64,000 bases of DNA from Coriobacteriaceae bacterium (GTDB lineage: Bacteria; Actinomycetota; Coriobacteriia; Coriobacteriales; Coriobacteriaceae), in contig CABJEP010000014.1 in NCBI GenBank assembly GCA_902364645.1, positions 7,086 through 71,085 on the forward strand, in the 5' to 3' direction. Shown here piece by piece: positions 43,820 to 51,974 of this stretch. Under the pieces are notes generated by a model. The model had not been told where the DNA came from. It saw only the letters and a program-made list of their open reading frames with translations, and did not search any database. Numbering within the stretch: position 1 is the stretch's first letter; each line of letters begins with the position of its first letter. The position numbers and the translations under genes were made by a program.

Positions 43820-44587
43820 TTGACGATCGATATGAATAGTGCGGCGGGCACGAACGGTGCGGGCGGCGAGGCCGCGCCGCTCATCGAGCTGCGCAACGTG
43901 GTGTTCTCATATACGGGGCATACGGTGGTCGACGGCGTTTCGCTGCAGGTCGATCGTGGTGAACTCGTTGCCCTGCTTGGTCCTAACGGTTGTGGCAAGA
44001 CGACGATCATGCGCCTTATTAACGGCCTTGAGCTTACGGACGCGGGTGCGTACCTGTTCGATGGGCGCGTGGTCGATGCGGCATATCTCAAGGATTCCGC
44101 AGCCGCTCAGCGTTTTCATCAGCGCGTGGGCTTTGTGTTCCAGAATGCCGACGCCCAGCTGTTCTGTGCCACGGTGGGCGAGGAAGTTGCTTTTGGTCCC
44201 GCGCAGATGGGGCTGCCGACAGACGAGCTCGAGCGCTGCGTCCGCGATGCCATGGAGCTGTTCCAGGTTGCCGATCTGGTCGATGCCTCGCCCTATCAGC
44301 TTTCGGGCGGGCAAAAGAAACGCGTTGCGCTGGCGGCGGTCGTATCGATGAACCCCGATATCCTAGTGCTCGATGAGCCTACCAATGGGCTCGACGAGGA
44401 TTCATGCGACATCGTGGTTAACTTCTTGCTGGCTTACGTCGCGGCGGGCAAGACGGTCTTGATGAGCACACATCACCAGGATTTGGTGCGACGCCTGGGT
44501 GCCCGTGCAATCTATATCGATCGATATCACCATGTGGTCGAGGCGCCTTCGCCGTCGTATGGGACCGAAAGCGGTGCTACGGACTAG
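43820..44587 (+). CDS. cbiO: energy-coupling-factor ATPase CbiO
   Basis: The 255-residue ABC ATPase has Walker A LLGPNGCGKTT, the Q-loop FQNADAQLF, signature LSGGQKKR, Walker B ILVLDEPTNGLD and the H-loop MSTHH. It powers CbiM/CbiQ. The TTG at 43820 is preferred because AGGGAAGGG lies 8 nt upstream; ATG 43796 would precede that site. A single ATPase subunit implies a homodimer. Confidence 0.9.
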   Translation: MTIDMNSAAGTNGAGGEAAPLIELRNVVFSYTGHTVVDGVSLQVDRGELVALLGPNGCGKTTIMRLINGLELTDAGAYLFDGRVVDAAYLKDSAAAQRFHQRVGFVFQNADAQLFCATVGEEVAFGPAQMGLPTDELERCVRDAMELFQVADLVDASPYQLSGGQKKRVALAAVVSMNPDILVLDEPTNGLDEDSCDIVVNFLLAYVAAGKTVLMSTHHQDLVRRLGARAIYIDRYHHVVEAPSPSYGTESGATD

Positions 44588-44666
44588 TTGCTGCGTAGAG
44601 CGTGCGTAGCCGCCCGCGCGGCTTTGCCGTGATGGTATAGTTATCCAGGTTTTTATGGGGGTGGCT

Positions 44667-45515
44667 ATGCCAAGCTGGAACATTCATATCGCTCAGACGG
44701 AGCGTTTGCTGGAGCGCACCGGTGCGCTTGCCAATAGCGTGCGCGACCGCAATGCCTTTTTGTTTGGCTGCGTGGTTCCGGATATCTTCGTGGGCTATAT
44801 GGTCCCTGGCATCGCCGATCCCATCCCGTACCGCATTACGCACTTTGCAAAGCCCGAGCCTATCCCTAAGCCGCGCGAGCACGAGTTCTGGGATACCTAT
44901 GTGGCGCCGCTGCTCAAAGGGGCGCCTGTTGGTACGCCGGCTGCCGCGACCTCGATCGCCGAGGAGCGCGAGCGACTCAATCGGGTGCATTATCCCCAGC
45001 GCTACAAGGATGCCGAGCCGGTTGCCGGTCCCAGCGCCTGTGAGTTCTCGCTTGCGTCCGAAGATGTGGCGCAGTCACTGCTCGATTTAACGCTGGGCGT
45101 CTGGTCGCATCTGGTGGCCGACACGGTATGGAACACGCGTGTGAACCAGTATCTGGAAGCACACGGCGGCAAGCCGTGCGAGGAGTTCCGCATTAAAAAG
45201 CAAGGCGACTTTGACTGGTTTGGCAAGACGCTGGGCATTGTTTCCATCCCGCGTGCGACCGATCGCCTGTATACCGCTGCGACGCGTTTTGGGCAGTATC
45301 CCATCCATAAGGAGTATGTGCTCAAGACCATCGGCGTCATGCACGAGATTGTACGCGAAAACCCCGGCGAGCCCGATCATCCGCCGTATCGCCTGCTAAC
45401 TGAGGAGTTTTTCGATGCAACGTTTACCGAGGTCATCGAGCTGACCGAGGTGGGCTTTGCGACTCGCGTTGCCTCTTCTGACGTTCCCGCAGTCCCCCTG
45501 ATCGCTAGCTGCTAG
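44667..45515 (+). CDS. zinc-dependent phospholipase C-like protein
   Basis: The 282-residue protein begins PSWNIHIAQTERLL and has FGCVVPDIFVGY (about 34-45) and LGVWSHLVADTVWN, with the His/Asp spacing of the S1/zinc-PLC family (PF00882-like). No signal peptide is visible, so it is probably cytosolic or a degenerate hydrolase. The start at 44667 is favoured by GGGGGTGG just upstream. It ends convergently with the next gene, the two stops overlapping by 4 bp. Confidence 0.8.
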   Translation: MPSWNIHIAQTERLLERTGALANSVRDRNAFLFGCVVPDIFVGYMVPGIADPIPYRITHFAKPEPIPKPREHEFWDTYVAPLLKGAPVGTPAAATSIAEERERLNRVHYPQRYKDAEPVAGPSACEFSLASEDVAQSLLDLTLGVWSHLVADTVWNTRVNQYLEAHGGKPCEEFRIKKQGDFDWFGKTLGIVSIPRATDRLYTAATRFGQYPIHKEYVLKTIGVMHEIVRENPGEPDHPPYRLLTEEFFDATFTEVIELTEVGFATRVASSDVPAVPLIASC

Positions 45516-46585
45516 CCGGCCGGCTTGACGGCGAACAGCTCATCCCAATCGACCAATAGCTCCCGCCGCAGGGCATCTTCGGTGGTGCGTTCCTGATCGG
45601 TCTTTGGGATGTAGGGGAGCCCTGCCTTTTTATGGATGAGTTCGGCGATGTTGTTAAAGCTCTTCGTGTCTTTGATTTGCTCATAGGTTATCTGGATAAC
45701 GTCATAGCCCATGCTTGTGAGGGCGGTGGTGCGCTCGGCATCGGAGAGACTTGCGGCTTCGCCATCGTGGGCGGAGCGGCCTTGGCATTCCAGGATGACG
45801 CCCATGCTGTCGGTGTTGCTCTCGATGAGGATATCGGCGTAGCAGCAGGTTTTGTCATACAGTGAGCGCGCGGCGTCGCTGAGTGGGATGCGCACGTTGT
45901 TTGCGATGTTGATACCCATGCCGCCCTCGTTGCGGGGGAGCGAGACAAGTATGGAGGTCTGTACTTCGAAGGGCGAGGCGGTCTGCCCCGTCATGTGCTC
46001 GGCCGCCCAGCGCAGTTGTTTAACGCCGCGCAGGCCTGCAGCCTGCTTGGCGAACGCGGCGATATCCGCCGCGCTGAGGAGCGGCGGGCGCTTCCACAAA
46101 TTGGTGTCATTGCCCTTGGTGTCGACAACACGCTCCCAACCGCAGTTGGGTGGAATGAGCTTAAGCGAAATGGCTTCATCGAGTTGTTGTTGCGTTCGCT
46201 CGCAGGGCTTAAACACTGCAAAGGAGCCGCACATCTCGTGGCAAGCCATGAGTAACTGGTTGCGTGAGACCTGCGTAGCAAGGCTGAGCAGCGTAAACTC
46301 GGGCGACGTGACATCAAATCCATGTTCAGTTTGCCTAAACGACCCGGGAGGCGGCTCTTGGGTCAGGAGGTGCGATTTAAACAGGCTTCGCGACCCGGAT
46401 TGTGCTCGAGTGAATACAAGCCTGTGAAGCGGTGCATGAAGCAGGTCTTTTACAACTGCATGACTTCCGAGGCCGCAACATCTGCGATCCATATTGCCAA
46501 GGCTAATGGCGGGGTAAAGCCCTAATACCTGCGGCGGGATACGGTGATAGTAAAAAGCGGATTGACCGCATAGCGTCAGGTCCAT
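45512..46585 (-). CDS. Vsr/DUF559-like endonuclease-fold protein
   Basis: The 357-residue protein has a C-terminal PD-(D/E)XK-type core: CYADILIESNTDS, GVILECQGRSAHDGEAA (ExQGxxxH, about 272-288) and ERTTALTSMGYDVIQITYEQ, the pattern of Vsr/DUF559 proteins. The N-terminal 240 residues are unassigned and contain HEMCGSF and several cysteines. AGGAGG is 6 nt upstream of ATG 46585. It shares the fold, but not obvious close sequence, with the gene at 19651. Confidence 0.75.
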   Translation of the reverse strand: MDLTLCGQSAFYYHRIPPQVLGLYPAISLGNMDRRCCGLGSHAVVKDLLHAPLHRLVFTRAQSGSRSLFKSHLLTQEPPPGSFRQTEHGFDVTSPEFTLLSLATQVSRNQLLMACHEMCGSFAVFKPCERTQQQLDEAISLKLIPPNCGWERVVDTKGNDTNLWKRPPLLSAADIAAFAKQAAGLRGVKQLRWAAEHMTGQTASPFEVQTSILVSLPRNEGGMGINIANNVRIPLSDAARSLYDKTCCYADILIESNTDSMGVILECQGRSAHDGEAASLSDAERTTALTSMGYDVIQITYEQIKDTKSFNNIAELIHKKAGLPYIPKTDQERTTEDALRRELLVDWDELFAVKPAG

Positions 46586-46636
46586 GATATCCTCCTGGTC
46601 GAAATGTGCTTTTGGACCGTGCGATGCCAGCGTCAA

Positions 46637-46764
46637 TTCGGAAGTATGCGGCAAAATCTGAACCCTGTGAGCAGACCTGGCTTTTGATGCCAGTTTATCA
46701 GGCATTTTGTTGCGAAAAAACGGGGTGTGCTCGGAGGTCTCAGAATTTGCCGCATACTTCCGAA
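46637..46764. mobile_element. 128-bp MITE-like palindrome with 25-bp terminal inverted repeats
   Basis: TTCGGAAGTATGCGGCAAAA at the left (46637-46661) matches the complement of the right end (46740-46764) with one mismatch over 25 bp, and pairing continues inward imperfectly. It has no ORF. Its sequence differs from the element at 20791. The rest of the 46586-46941 gap holds nothing else obvious. Confidence 0.72.
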
Positions 46765-46941
46765 AACGCGGTCGATCTGGCTCTTGCTAAAACGATTTAG
46801 CAGCGTCAGGTAAGGTGTGGTTTCGCCATCGGGCGAACACTTTTAGCACTTGGGACTTTATTTTTGGGCCTCGAAAGGTGGATTTCGCGCTTTTGGTAAA
46901 GAAATGGGTGCGTGTTTTGCCGTGTGCCGGCATTGACACAG

Positions 46942-46979
46942 AAAAAGGGCCCGGAAGGCGAAGCCTTCCAGGCCCTTTG
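46942..46979 (-). terminator. terminator of pyk
   Basis: On the reverse strand AAGGGCCTGGAAGGC-TTCG-CCTTCCGGGCCCTTTTT forms a strong hairpin with a T-tract. Confidence 0.92.
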
Positions 46980-47006
46980 CAATGCAAACATGCTTGCAAG
47001 TACGAT

Positions 47007-48467
47007 TTAGCGGACCTGAGCGACGTAAGCGACGTTGGTCGAGGAGACCTTGTCCTCGAGCTGGACGCTCATGCGGGGATCGCCGGCGGTGGCGACGGTC
47101 AGATCGCCGGCCTCGACGTAGCCGAGCTCCTTAGCGGTCTCGATCGCCTTGACGATCGTGCCGTTGACGGTGCCCTGGGTAATCTCGGCCTGATGCGGGA
47201 TAACGCCCCAGTACATGATCATCTGCTGGACGGCCCACTCGTGGCGGGAGAACGCGCAGATCGGCATGTTGGGACGGAAGTGCGAGATCAAGCGAGCGGT
47301 ACGACCGGTGGTCGTCGGCACGGTGATGCACTTGGCGCCAACGGTGGTGGCCATGTTCACAGCGGACATACCCACAACGTTGTTGACGACGCGGGTGCCG
47401 TGAGCATCGGCCGGAACCTCGAGCGGAGCGTGAGCCGGGAGGTACTTCTCGGTCTCGAGAGCAATGCTGGCCTGCATCTTAACGGCCTCGACCGGGTACT
47501 TACCGGCAGCGGACTCGCCAGAGAGCATAACGGCGTCGGTGCCGTCGTAGATGGCGTTAGCAACGTCGGCAACCTCGGCGCGCGTCGGGCGCGGGTTCTG
47601 CTGCATGGAGTCGAGCATCTGCGTAGCGGTGATAACGGGCTTGTAGGCCGCGTTGCACTTGGCGATGATCTCCTTCTGGATGTGCGGAACGAGCTCGGGC
47701 TTGATCTCGATGCCCAGGTCGCCACGGGCGACCATGATGCCGTCGGAAGCCTCGAGAATCTCGTCGAAGTTCTCGACGCCCAAGGCGCACTCGATCTTCG
47801 GGAAGATCGTCACGTGCTCGCCGCCGTTCTCGCGGCAAAGCTCGCGGATGCCGCGGACGGACTCGCCGTCACGGATGAAGGAAGCGGCGATGTAGTCGAT
47901 GTTCTCGGTCAGGCCAAAGAGGATGTCCTGACGATCGCGCTCGGTGATGGCGGGCAGCGAGATGTTGACGTTGGGCATGTTGACGCCCTTGCGCTCGCCG
48001 ATCAGGCCGTCGTTCTTAACGACGCAGGTCATGTCCTGGCCACTGACGGACTCGACCTCGAGGGCAACCAGGCCGTCATCGATCAGGATGAGGGAGCCCT
48101 TCTCGACCTCGGAAGGCAGAGCCAGGTAGTCGAGGGAGATGTGCTCAGCGGTGCCGTGGAAATCCTCGGACGTGGGCTGAGCGGTGACGACGATCTTATC
48201 GCCGGTCTTGACGGCAACCTTCTTGCCGTCGACCAGGAGGCCGGTGCGGACCTCGGGGCCCTTGGTGTCGAGCAGGATGCCGACAGGCAGACCGAGCTCC
48301 TTGGAAATACGGCGGACGCGCTCGATGCGACCGTGGTGCTCGTCGTAGGAGCCGTGCGAGAAGTTAAAACGGGCGACGTTCATGCCCGCCTTGATCATCT
48401 CGCGGATGGTCTCGTCGCTATCGCAGGCGGGACCCATGGTGCATACAATCTTAGTGCGCTTGTACAT
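47007..48467 (-). CDS. pyk: pyruvate kinase
   Basis: The 486-residue glycolytic enzyme has KIVCTMGPAC, FNFSHGSY, LDTKGPEVRTG, FPKIECALGVENFDEIL, the signature MVARGDLGIEI and PVITATQML. It transfers phosphate from phosphoenolpyruvate to ADP, supplying the pyruvate that is also the end product of PTS-driven PEP use. No extra C-terminal PEP-utiliser domain is present. GGAGG precedes ATG 48467 by 6 nt. Confidence 0.97.
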   Translation of the reverse strand: MYKRTKIVCTMGPACDSDETIREMIKAGMNVARFNFSHGSYDEHHGRIERVRRISKELGLPVGILLDTKGPEVRTGLLVDGKKVAVKTGDKIVVTAQPTSEDFHGTAEHISLDYLALPSEVEKGSLILIDDGLVALEVESVSGQDMTCVVKNDGLIGERKGVNMPNVNISLPAITERDRQDILFGLTENIDYIAASFIRDGESVRGIRELCRENGGEHVTIFPKIECALGVENFDEILEASDGIMVARGDLGIEIKPELVPHIQKEIIAKCNAAYKPVITATQMLDSMQQNPRPTRAEVADVANAIYDGTDAVMLSGESAAGKYPVEAVKMQASIALETEKYLPAHAPLEVPADAHGTRVVNNVVGMSAVNMATTVGAKCITVPTTTGRTARLISHFRPNMPICAFSRHEWAVQQMIMYWGVIPHQAEITQGTVNGTIVKAIETAKELGYVEAGDLTVATAGDPRMSVQLEDKVSSTNVAYVAQVR

Positions 48468-48761
48468 TCAGACCTCCATCTGACATCGTCTTGCGCTGAT
48501 AGATAAACCATAAGAAATAAAACCGAGATGATTATAACGAAATGCCGACCGAATACCCCAAAAAATCGACCGTATGCCGAAATGGAAGTTCATTTTTTGC
48601 GGGAAAAACGGTATATGAAAAATCTTTACCAACCACTCCAACCGCTGCTATCTGGGCGATATGTCAGTTTGGCGATGTGCCGAAGAAAAAACGTTTTACC
48701 AATGTTGAGCATCACACGGTCTGCACCGTTGCGTGCGGACCATATTTCCAAACCGATTGTT

Positions 48762-48791
48762 TTGGCTAGACGCGTCTCTTTGGGGTACCAT
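48762..48791 (+). promoter_or_regulatory. putative promoter of the P-type ATPase gene
   Basis: TTGGCT and TACCAT are 18 nt apart. The perfect palindrome AGACGCGTCT lies just after the -35 and could be an operator. The other part of this 442-bp divergent region (48468-48761) shows no gene. Confidence 0.45.
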
Positions 48792-48811
48792 AGCTCCACT
48801 ATCAACTGCCG

Positions 48812-48899
48812 CTCAGCACGGCAGCCTTGATGAGCCCTTGCCCTTCTCCTGGGAATTATGATCGGGCATCAATCTGCTGAGTGGCCCGAATCCCAGGAG
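48812..48899 (+). promoter_or_regulatory. structured leader with sequestered Shine-Dalgarno
   Basis: CTGCCG-CTCAGCA-CGGCAG forms a hairpin at 48812-48830. Then CTCCTGGGA (48846-48854) pairs with TCCCAGGAG (48891-48899), and TCGGGC/GCCCGA pair inside it. The AGGAGG of the ATPase gene is thus buried in the stem, as in translational riboswitches or thermosensors. Confidence 0.6.
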
Positions 48900-48909
48900 G
48901 GGACTCTAT

Positions 48910-51591
48910 ATGCAAAAGGAATACCTGTCCGCCGCGGCGGAGGTGCTCAGCGACCAAGGTGTCGATGAGAACCTCGGCCTGAGCAACGACGAGGCGTCTT
49001 CGCGCCTCGCCAAGACAGGCCCTAACAAGCTCGAGGAAGCCGAGAAGACGCCGCTGTGGAAGCGTTTCTTTGAGCAGATGGCCGACCCCATGGTCATCAT
49101 GCTGATCGTTGCCGCCGTCATCAGTGCGCTCACGGGCATGGTCAAGGGCGAGCCCGACTTTGCCGATGTTGCCATCATCATGTTCGTCGTTATCGTCAAC
49201 TCGGTGCTGGGCGTGGTCCAGGAAGCCAAGAGCGAGGAGGCCCTCGAGGCCCTGCAGGAGATGAGTGCGGCGCAGTCCAAGGTGCTACGCGACGGCAAGC
49301 TCGTGCACCTGCCGAGCGCCGAGCTCGTGCCCGGCGACGTGATCATGCTCGAGGCGGGCGACTCCGTCCCGGCCGACTGCCGCGTGCTCGAGAGCGCCAC
49401 GATGAAGATCGAAGAGGCCGCGCTCACCGGCGAGTCCGTGCCCGTCGAGAAGCATGCCAACGTGATCGAGCTCGCCGCCGGCACCGACGACGTGCCGCTC
49501 GGCGACCGTAAGAACATGTGCTATATGGGCTCCACCGTCGTGTACGGCCGTGGTCGCGCCGTCGTGGTCGGCACCGGCATGAACACCGAGATGGGCAAGA
49601 TCGCCGGCGCCCTGGCCGAGGCCAAGGAAGAGCTCACGCCGCTGCAGGTGAAGCTCGCCGAGCTCAGCCGCATCCTCACCATCATGGTGATCGTCATCTG
49701 CGTCGTCATCTTTGGCGTTGACATCCTCCGCCACGGCGTGGGCAACGTCCTTACCGATCCGACTGCCCTGCTCGACACCTTTATGGTCGCCGTCTCGCTC
49801 GCCGTCGCCGCCATCCCCGAGGGCCTTGTTGCCGTCGTGACCATCGTCCTTTCGCTTGGCGTGACCAAGATGGCCAAGCGCCAGGCGATTATCCGCAAGC
49901 TCTCTGCTGTCGAGACCCTTGGCTGCACACAGACCATCTGCTCCGACAAGACCGGTACCCTTACCCAGAACAAGATGACCGTCGTCAAGCACGAGCTCGC
50001 TGCGCCCAAGGAGAAGTTCCTGGCCGGCATGGCGCTGTGCTCCGATGCTCAGTGGGACGAGGAGCTGGGCGAGGCCGTGGGCGAGCCGACCGAGTGCGCG
50101 CTCGTCAACGACGCCGGCAAGGCTGGCCTCACCGGCCTGACTGCCGAGCATCCGCGCGTGGGCGAGGCCCCGTTCGACTCGGGCCGCAAGATGATGTCCG
50201 TGATCGTCGAGACCTTGGATGGCGAGTACGAGCAGTACACCAAGGGCGCGCCCGACGTGGTGATCGGCCTGTGCACCCATATCTACGAGGGCGAAAAGGT
50301 CGTCCCGCTGACCGAGGAGCGTCGCGCCGAGCTCGTGGCCGCCAACAAGGCCATGGCCGACGAGGCTCTGCGCGTGCTGGCGCTGGCAAGCCGCACCTAC
50401 ACCGAGGTCCCGAGCGACTGCAGCCCCGCTGCGCTCGAGCACGACTTGGTCTTCTGCGGCCTGTCCGGCATGATCGACCCGGTCCGCCCCGAGGTCGCCG
50501 AAGCCATCCGCGAGGCCCACGACGCTGGCATTCGCACCGTCATGATCACGGGCGACCACATCGACACCGCCGTGGCCATCGCCAAGCAGCTGGGCATCGT
50601 CACCGATCGCAGCCATGCCATCACCGGTGCCGACCTCGATCGCATGAGCGACGAGGAGCTCGACGCGCACATCGAGGACTACGGCGTGTACGCCCGCGTC
50701 CAGCCCGAGCACAAGACCCGCATCGTCGAGGCCTGGAAGTCGCGTGACCAGATCGTGGCCATGACGGGCGATGGCGTCAACGACGCCCCGTCCATCAAGC
50801 GCGCCGACATCGGCGTGGGCATGGGCATCACCGGTACCGATGTCACCAAGAACGTCGCCGACATGGTGCTTGCCGACGACAATTTCGCCACCATCATCGG
50901 TGCCTGCGAAGAGGGCCGTCGCATCTACGACAACATCCGCAAGGTCATCCAGTTCCTGCTTTCGGCCAACCTTGCCGAGGTCTTCTCGGTGTTTATCGCC
51001 ACGCTCATCGGCTTTACCATCTTCCAGCCGGTGCAGCTGCTGTGGGTGAACCTGGTCACCGACTGCTTCCCTGCGCTCGCGCTGGGCATGGAGGACGCCG
51101 AGGGCGACATCATGAAGCGCAAGCCGCGCAACGCCAAGGATGGTGTCTTTGCCGGACATATGGGTCTGGACTGCGTGGTCCAGGGCCTAATCATCACCGT
51201 GCTGGTGCTGGCGAGCTTCTTTGTGGGCGTGTACTTTGACATGGGCTACATCCACATCGCCGATATGATCGCCGGCAATGCCGACGAGGAAGGCGTGATG
51301 ATGGCCTTCATCACGCTCAACATGGTCGAGATTTTCCACTGCTTCAATATGCGCAGCCGTCGTGCGTCGCTGTTCACCATGAAGAAGCAGAACAAGTGGC
51401 TGTGGGCTTCCGCCGCGCTGGCGCTGGTGCTGACGGTGATCGTAACCGTGCAGCCGACGCTTGCCGAGATGTTCTTTGGCCCCGTGACGCTTGAGCTCAA
51501 GGGCGTTGTTGCTGCCCTGGGCCTGGCCTTCCTGATCATCCCGCTGATGGAGATCTACAAGGCGATCATGCGCGCGGTCGAGAAGGAGTAA
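48910..51591 (+). CDS. P2A-type cation-transporting ATPase (calcium ATPase-like)
   Basis: The 893-residue membrane pump has the P-type motifs in order: TGES (actuator), AAIPEGLVAVVTI in helix 4 (PEGL, as in SERCA/PMR1-type pumps), phosphorylation site CSDKTGTLTQN, and TGDGVNDAPSIKRADIG. N- and C-terminal cation-ATPase domains complete it. Ca2+ or another divalent export is the usual function of this group, which in bacteria may also move Mn2+. Ten helices are consistent with the hydrophobic segments. Its structured leader suggests regulated translation. Confidence 0.93.
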   Translation: MQKEYLSAAAEVLSDQGVDENLGLSNDEASSRLAKTGPNKLEEAEKTPLWKRFFEQMADPMVIMLIVAAVISALTGMVKGEPDFADVAIIMFVVIVNSVLGVVQEAKSEEALEALQEMSAAQSKVLRDGKLVHLPSAELVPGDVIMLEAGDSVPADCRVLESATMKIEEAALTGESVPVEKHANVIELAAGTDDVPLGDRKNMCYMGSTVVYGRGRAVVVGTGMNTEMGKIAGALAEAKEELTPLQVKLAELSRILTIMVIVICVVIFGVDILRHGVGNVLTDPTALLDTFMVAVSLAVAAIPEGLVAVVTIVLSLGVTKMAKRQAIIRKLSAVETLGCTQTICSDKTGTLTQNKMTVVKHELAAPKEKFLAGMALCSDAQWDEELGEAVGEPTECALVNDAGKAGLTGLTAEHPRVGEAPFDSGRKMMSVIVETLDGEYEQYTKGAPDVVIGLCTHIYEGEKVVPLTEERRAELVAANKAMADEALRVLALASRTYTEVPSDCSPAALEHDLVFCGLSGMIDPVRPEVAEAIREAHDAGIRTVMITGDHIDTAVAIAKQLGIVTDRSHAITGADLDRMSDEELDAHIEDYGVYARVQPEHKTRIVEAWKSRDQIVAMTGDGVNDAPSIKRADIGVGMGITGTDVTKNVADMVLADDNFATIIGACEEGRRIYDNIRKVIQFLLSANLAEVFSVFIATLIGFTIFQPVQLLWVNLVTDCFPALALGMEDAEGDIMKRKPRNAKDGVFAGHMGLDCVVQGLIITVLVLASFFVGVYFDMGYIHIADMIAGNADEEGVMMAFITLNMVEIFHCFNMRSRRASLFTMKKQNKWLWASAALALVLTVIVTVQPTLAEMFFGPVTLELKGVVAALGLAFLIIPLMEIYKAIMRAVEKE

Positions 51592-51603
51592 GTTAACCTG
51601 TCC

Positions 51604-51692
51604 GGGCCCGCCCCTGCGTGTTTTCTTCTTCGCTGGTCCTCGCGCTTCGCGCTGCGGGATCGCTCAGAAGAAAACACTCCCGGGGTGGGCCC
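51604..51692. repeat. 89-bp nested GC-rich palindrome after the ATPase gene
   Basis: GGGCCCGCCCC...GTTTTCTTCT pairs with AGAAGAAAAC...GGGGTGGGCCC, with a CGCG-CTT-CGCG tip. It has the same architecture as 41560-41654. Confidence 0.78.
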
Positions 51693-51895
51693 TACGGTAT
51701 CCTTACTGGCTTTTCTCCCGCGCGGATGAAAAAGGGCTGAGGGAAAGAAGGTGAGCGGCCGAGCAATTGCTCGGCCGCTCGTTTTGAATAAAGGATGTGC
51801 CCTTTGGAAACCCCTCTCGGGGGGCGGGCCCTGCGGTGACGTTGCTGACTTTTCTCCCGTGTGGATGATAAAGGCTGAGGGAAAGTGTGTGAGTC
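51684..51895. repeat. tandem duplicated 3' unit
   Basis: 51684-51765 and 51815-51895 are direct copies (GGGCCCT..GGT, CTTTTCTCCCG, GGATGA, GGCTGAGGGAAAG), each followed by its own perfect hairpin. The hairpin sequences differ but keep the same shape. Confidence 0.8.
51753..51786 (+). terminator. terminator, copy 1
   Basis: A perfect 28-bp palindrome, GAGCGGCCGAGCAATTGCTC with GGCCGCTC, is followed by GTTTTG. Confidence 0.8.
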
Positions 51896-51927
51896 GGTCG
51901 AGCATTTGCTCGACCGACTCTTTTTTG
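51891..51927 (+). terminator. terminator, copy 2
   Basis: GAGTCGGTCGAGCA pairs with TGCTCGACCGACTC, followed by TTTTTTG. Confidence 0.85.
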
Positions 51928-51974
51928 TGGGAAAATACCTGCTCAGTTGTGATTTATGGTGCTGGGAGGCGCTT

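Noticed and set aside
48812..48899. yybP-ykoY manganese riboswitch
   Set aside because: The conserved GGGGAGUA is not present, although the gene family and position would fit.
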